46,106 nt of DNA from assembly GCA_905233425.1 (NCBI GenBank), contig CAJOEC010000020.1, forward strand, positions 1 to 46,106, in the 5' to 3' direction. The DNA is from an uncultured Prevotella sp. (GTDB lineage: Bacteria; Bacteroidota; Bacteroidia; Bacteroidales; Bacteroidaceae). Positions 45,613 to 46,106 of this stretch are shown here, piece by piece. Position 1 is the stretch's first letter, and each line of letters begins with the position of its first letter. A program made the translations under genes and the position numbers. The notes beneath the pieces are model-generated. The model was not told where the DNA came from. It made no database searches and saw nothing but the letters and a program-made list of their open reading frames with translations.

Positions 45613-46010
45613 ATTCTGAAAGCCATTATATGGTTGAAGAGTCATACATTATGGAAATAGGACGTTACTGAACGTTCTCTTCGGTGTCCGAATCTCGCAA
45701 ATTTGCACATCACCTTAAAGAGAAGCGCGACAGAGCGTCCACGTAGGGAATATACCATCCCATTTCATTGTCACGTCTGTTGTATTGACGAACAGTGGAG
45801 TAATTGATATATTCACCCATGACGTGGGCTACTCGTGTTTTGCTTATCCTAAGGTGAAGGCAATGCGAGAGCCTGGACACGGGAGGGCAGAAGGTAGAGA
45901 CTCCCACGTCTTTCGCGTTTCTAGCGAGCAAACAAATCAATAATCGCTGAATCCGGGAGTTTATAGGCACAAAAAAAACATTTAAAACTTTACAACTATG
46001 AAGACAAAGT
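45613..46010 (+). ncRNA. Candidate structured non-coding RNA or long leader
   Basis: About 400 nt after a consensus promoter with no plus-strand ORF of note. Local helices can be read: ACGTT/AACGT near 45663; TTCTCTT(CGGTG) with (CACC)TTAAAGAGAA around 45676-45727; CTGTT/AACAG near 45780; CCCA/TGGG near 45818; GGGAG/CTCCC in the 45875-45905 region; TACAACT/AGTTGTA at 45990-46013. An antisense ORF (45710-45970) has no signs of being a gene. None of the RNase P, tmRNA or SRP signature motifs is present. Confidence 0.35.
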
Positions 46011-46017
46011 TGTACTA
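45990..46017 (+). other. Hairpin with six-codon mini-ORF (MKTKLY) in its loop
   Basis: Stem TACAACT/AGTTGTA (45990-45996 and 46007-46013). The 10-nt loop begins exactly with ATG, and the mini-ORF ends TAA at 46015-46017. It may be a leader peptide for a gene beyond the window. The region 46018-46106 has no recognisable gene start before the window ends. Confidence 0.4.
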
Positions 46018-46106
46018 ATCCCTGACGGGAAGCCCCTCGTGCTCTGAAAAAGAAAAGATTACCCGTTTGTTTGCGTTAATAAAGATATTTCCTTTTTTTT
46101 TATTAA

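Noticed and set aside
45710..45970. 86-codon minus-strand ORF near the window end
   Set aside because: No upstream promoter or signal sequence, and it lies antisense to a region with a strong plus-strand promoter and many local stems. I treat the DNA as a candidate non-coding RNA instead, though a gene remnant cannot be excluded.
46018..46106. A gene continuing in frame after the MKTKLY stop
   Set aside because: The frame stays open to the window end, but there is no start codon or recognisable sequence; it cannot be judged without downstream DNA.

Overview
The window looks like a chromosomal segment of a Prevotella/Segatella-type member of the Bacteroidales. This is inferred from the recurring promoter form TTTG-N19-20-TAnnTTTG, the scarcity of clear Shine-Dalgarno sites, signal peptides ending in AQ, and the gene families present (FadL-like barrel, M56/BlaI pair, DUF4143 ATPase, DUF4105 protein, paired deoxynucleoside kinases). 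No rRNA, tRNA, phage, conjugation gene or CRISPR array is visible.

Layout. 1-700: a tiny exported-peptide ORF, a candidate small RNA with its own promoter and terminator, and a 22-bp tandem repeat. 701-5724: prmA, then a Gly/Tyr/Ser-rich exported protein, a FadL/OmpP1-type barrel and a TrmH/SpoU RNA methyltransferase. 5717-7369: an AbiE-type toxin-antitoxin pair with two operator-like inverted repeats. 7505-10231: a BlaI repressor and an M56/TonB-domain sensor with operator dyads. 10313-14140: small exported proteins, a winged-helix regulator with a membrane protein, and a HipBA pair with twin palindromic operators. 14376-24266: an all-minus-strand block of four ECF sigma/anti-sigma pairs interleaved with exported proteins and a Crp-family regulator. 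24489-31574: SGNH hydrolase, TonB-dependent receptor with a His/Cys-rich membrane protein, RNase H, TtcA-like enzyme and a DUF486 protein. 31814-40553: a small hypothetical, HtrA/DegP protease, HD protein, DUF3887 protein, two deoxynucleoside kinases, MenA, and a DUF4105 protein fused to an alkaline-phosphatase-fold protein. 40619-45122: a PheC-like binding protein with an extra N-terminal domain, a GH10-like glycosidase and a DUF4143 ATPase. 45123-46106: no gene; repeats, a strong promoter and a structured, possibly non-coding transcript running towards the window end.

Two themes stand out. First, the sigma block: three of the four sigma factors and two of the anti-sigma proteins look like tandem paralogues, and two of the sigma genes share a 35-bp upstream motif. 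This suggests a locally expanded family of self-regulated envelope-signalling modules. Second, the region is full of short repeats of two kinds. Intergenic arrays have a period of 22 bp (six loci, unrelated sequences, mostly four copies) or 11 bp. Repeats inside genes have periods that are multiples of 3 (9, 21, 27, 33, 42 bp), or are palindromic elements inserted in frame, and are translated in PrmA, TrmH, the M56 sensor, a sigma factor, two anti-sigma proteins and the DUF4105/phosphatase fusion. In the last case the repeat is what joins two normally separate proteins.
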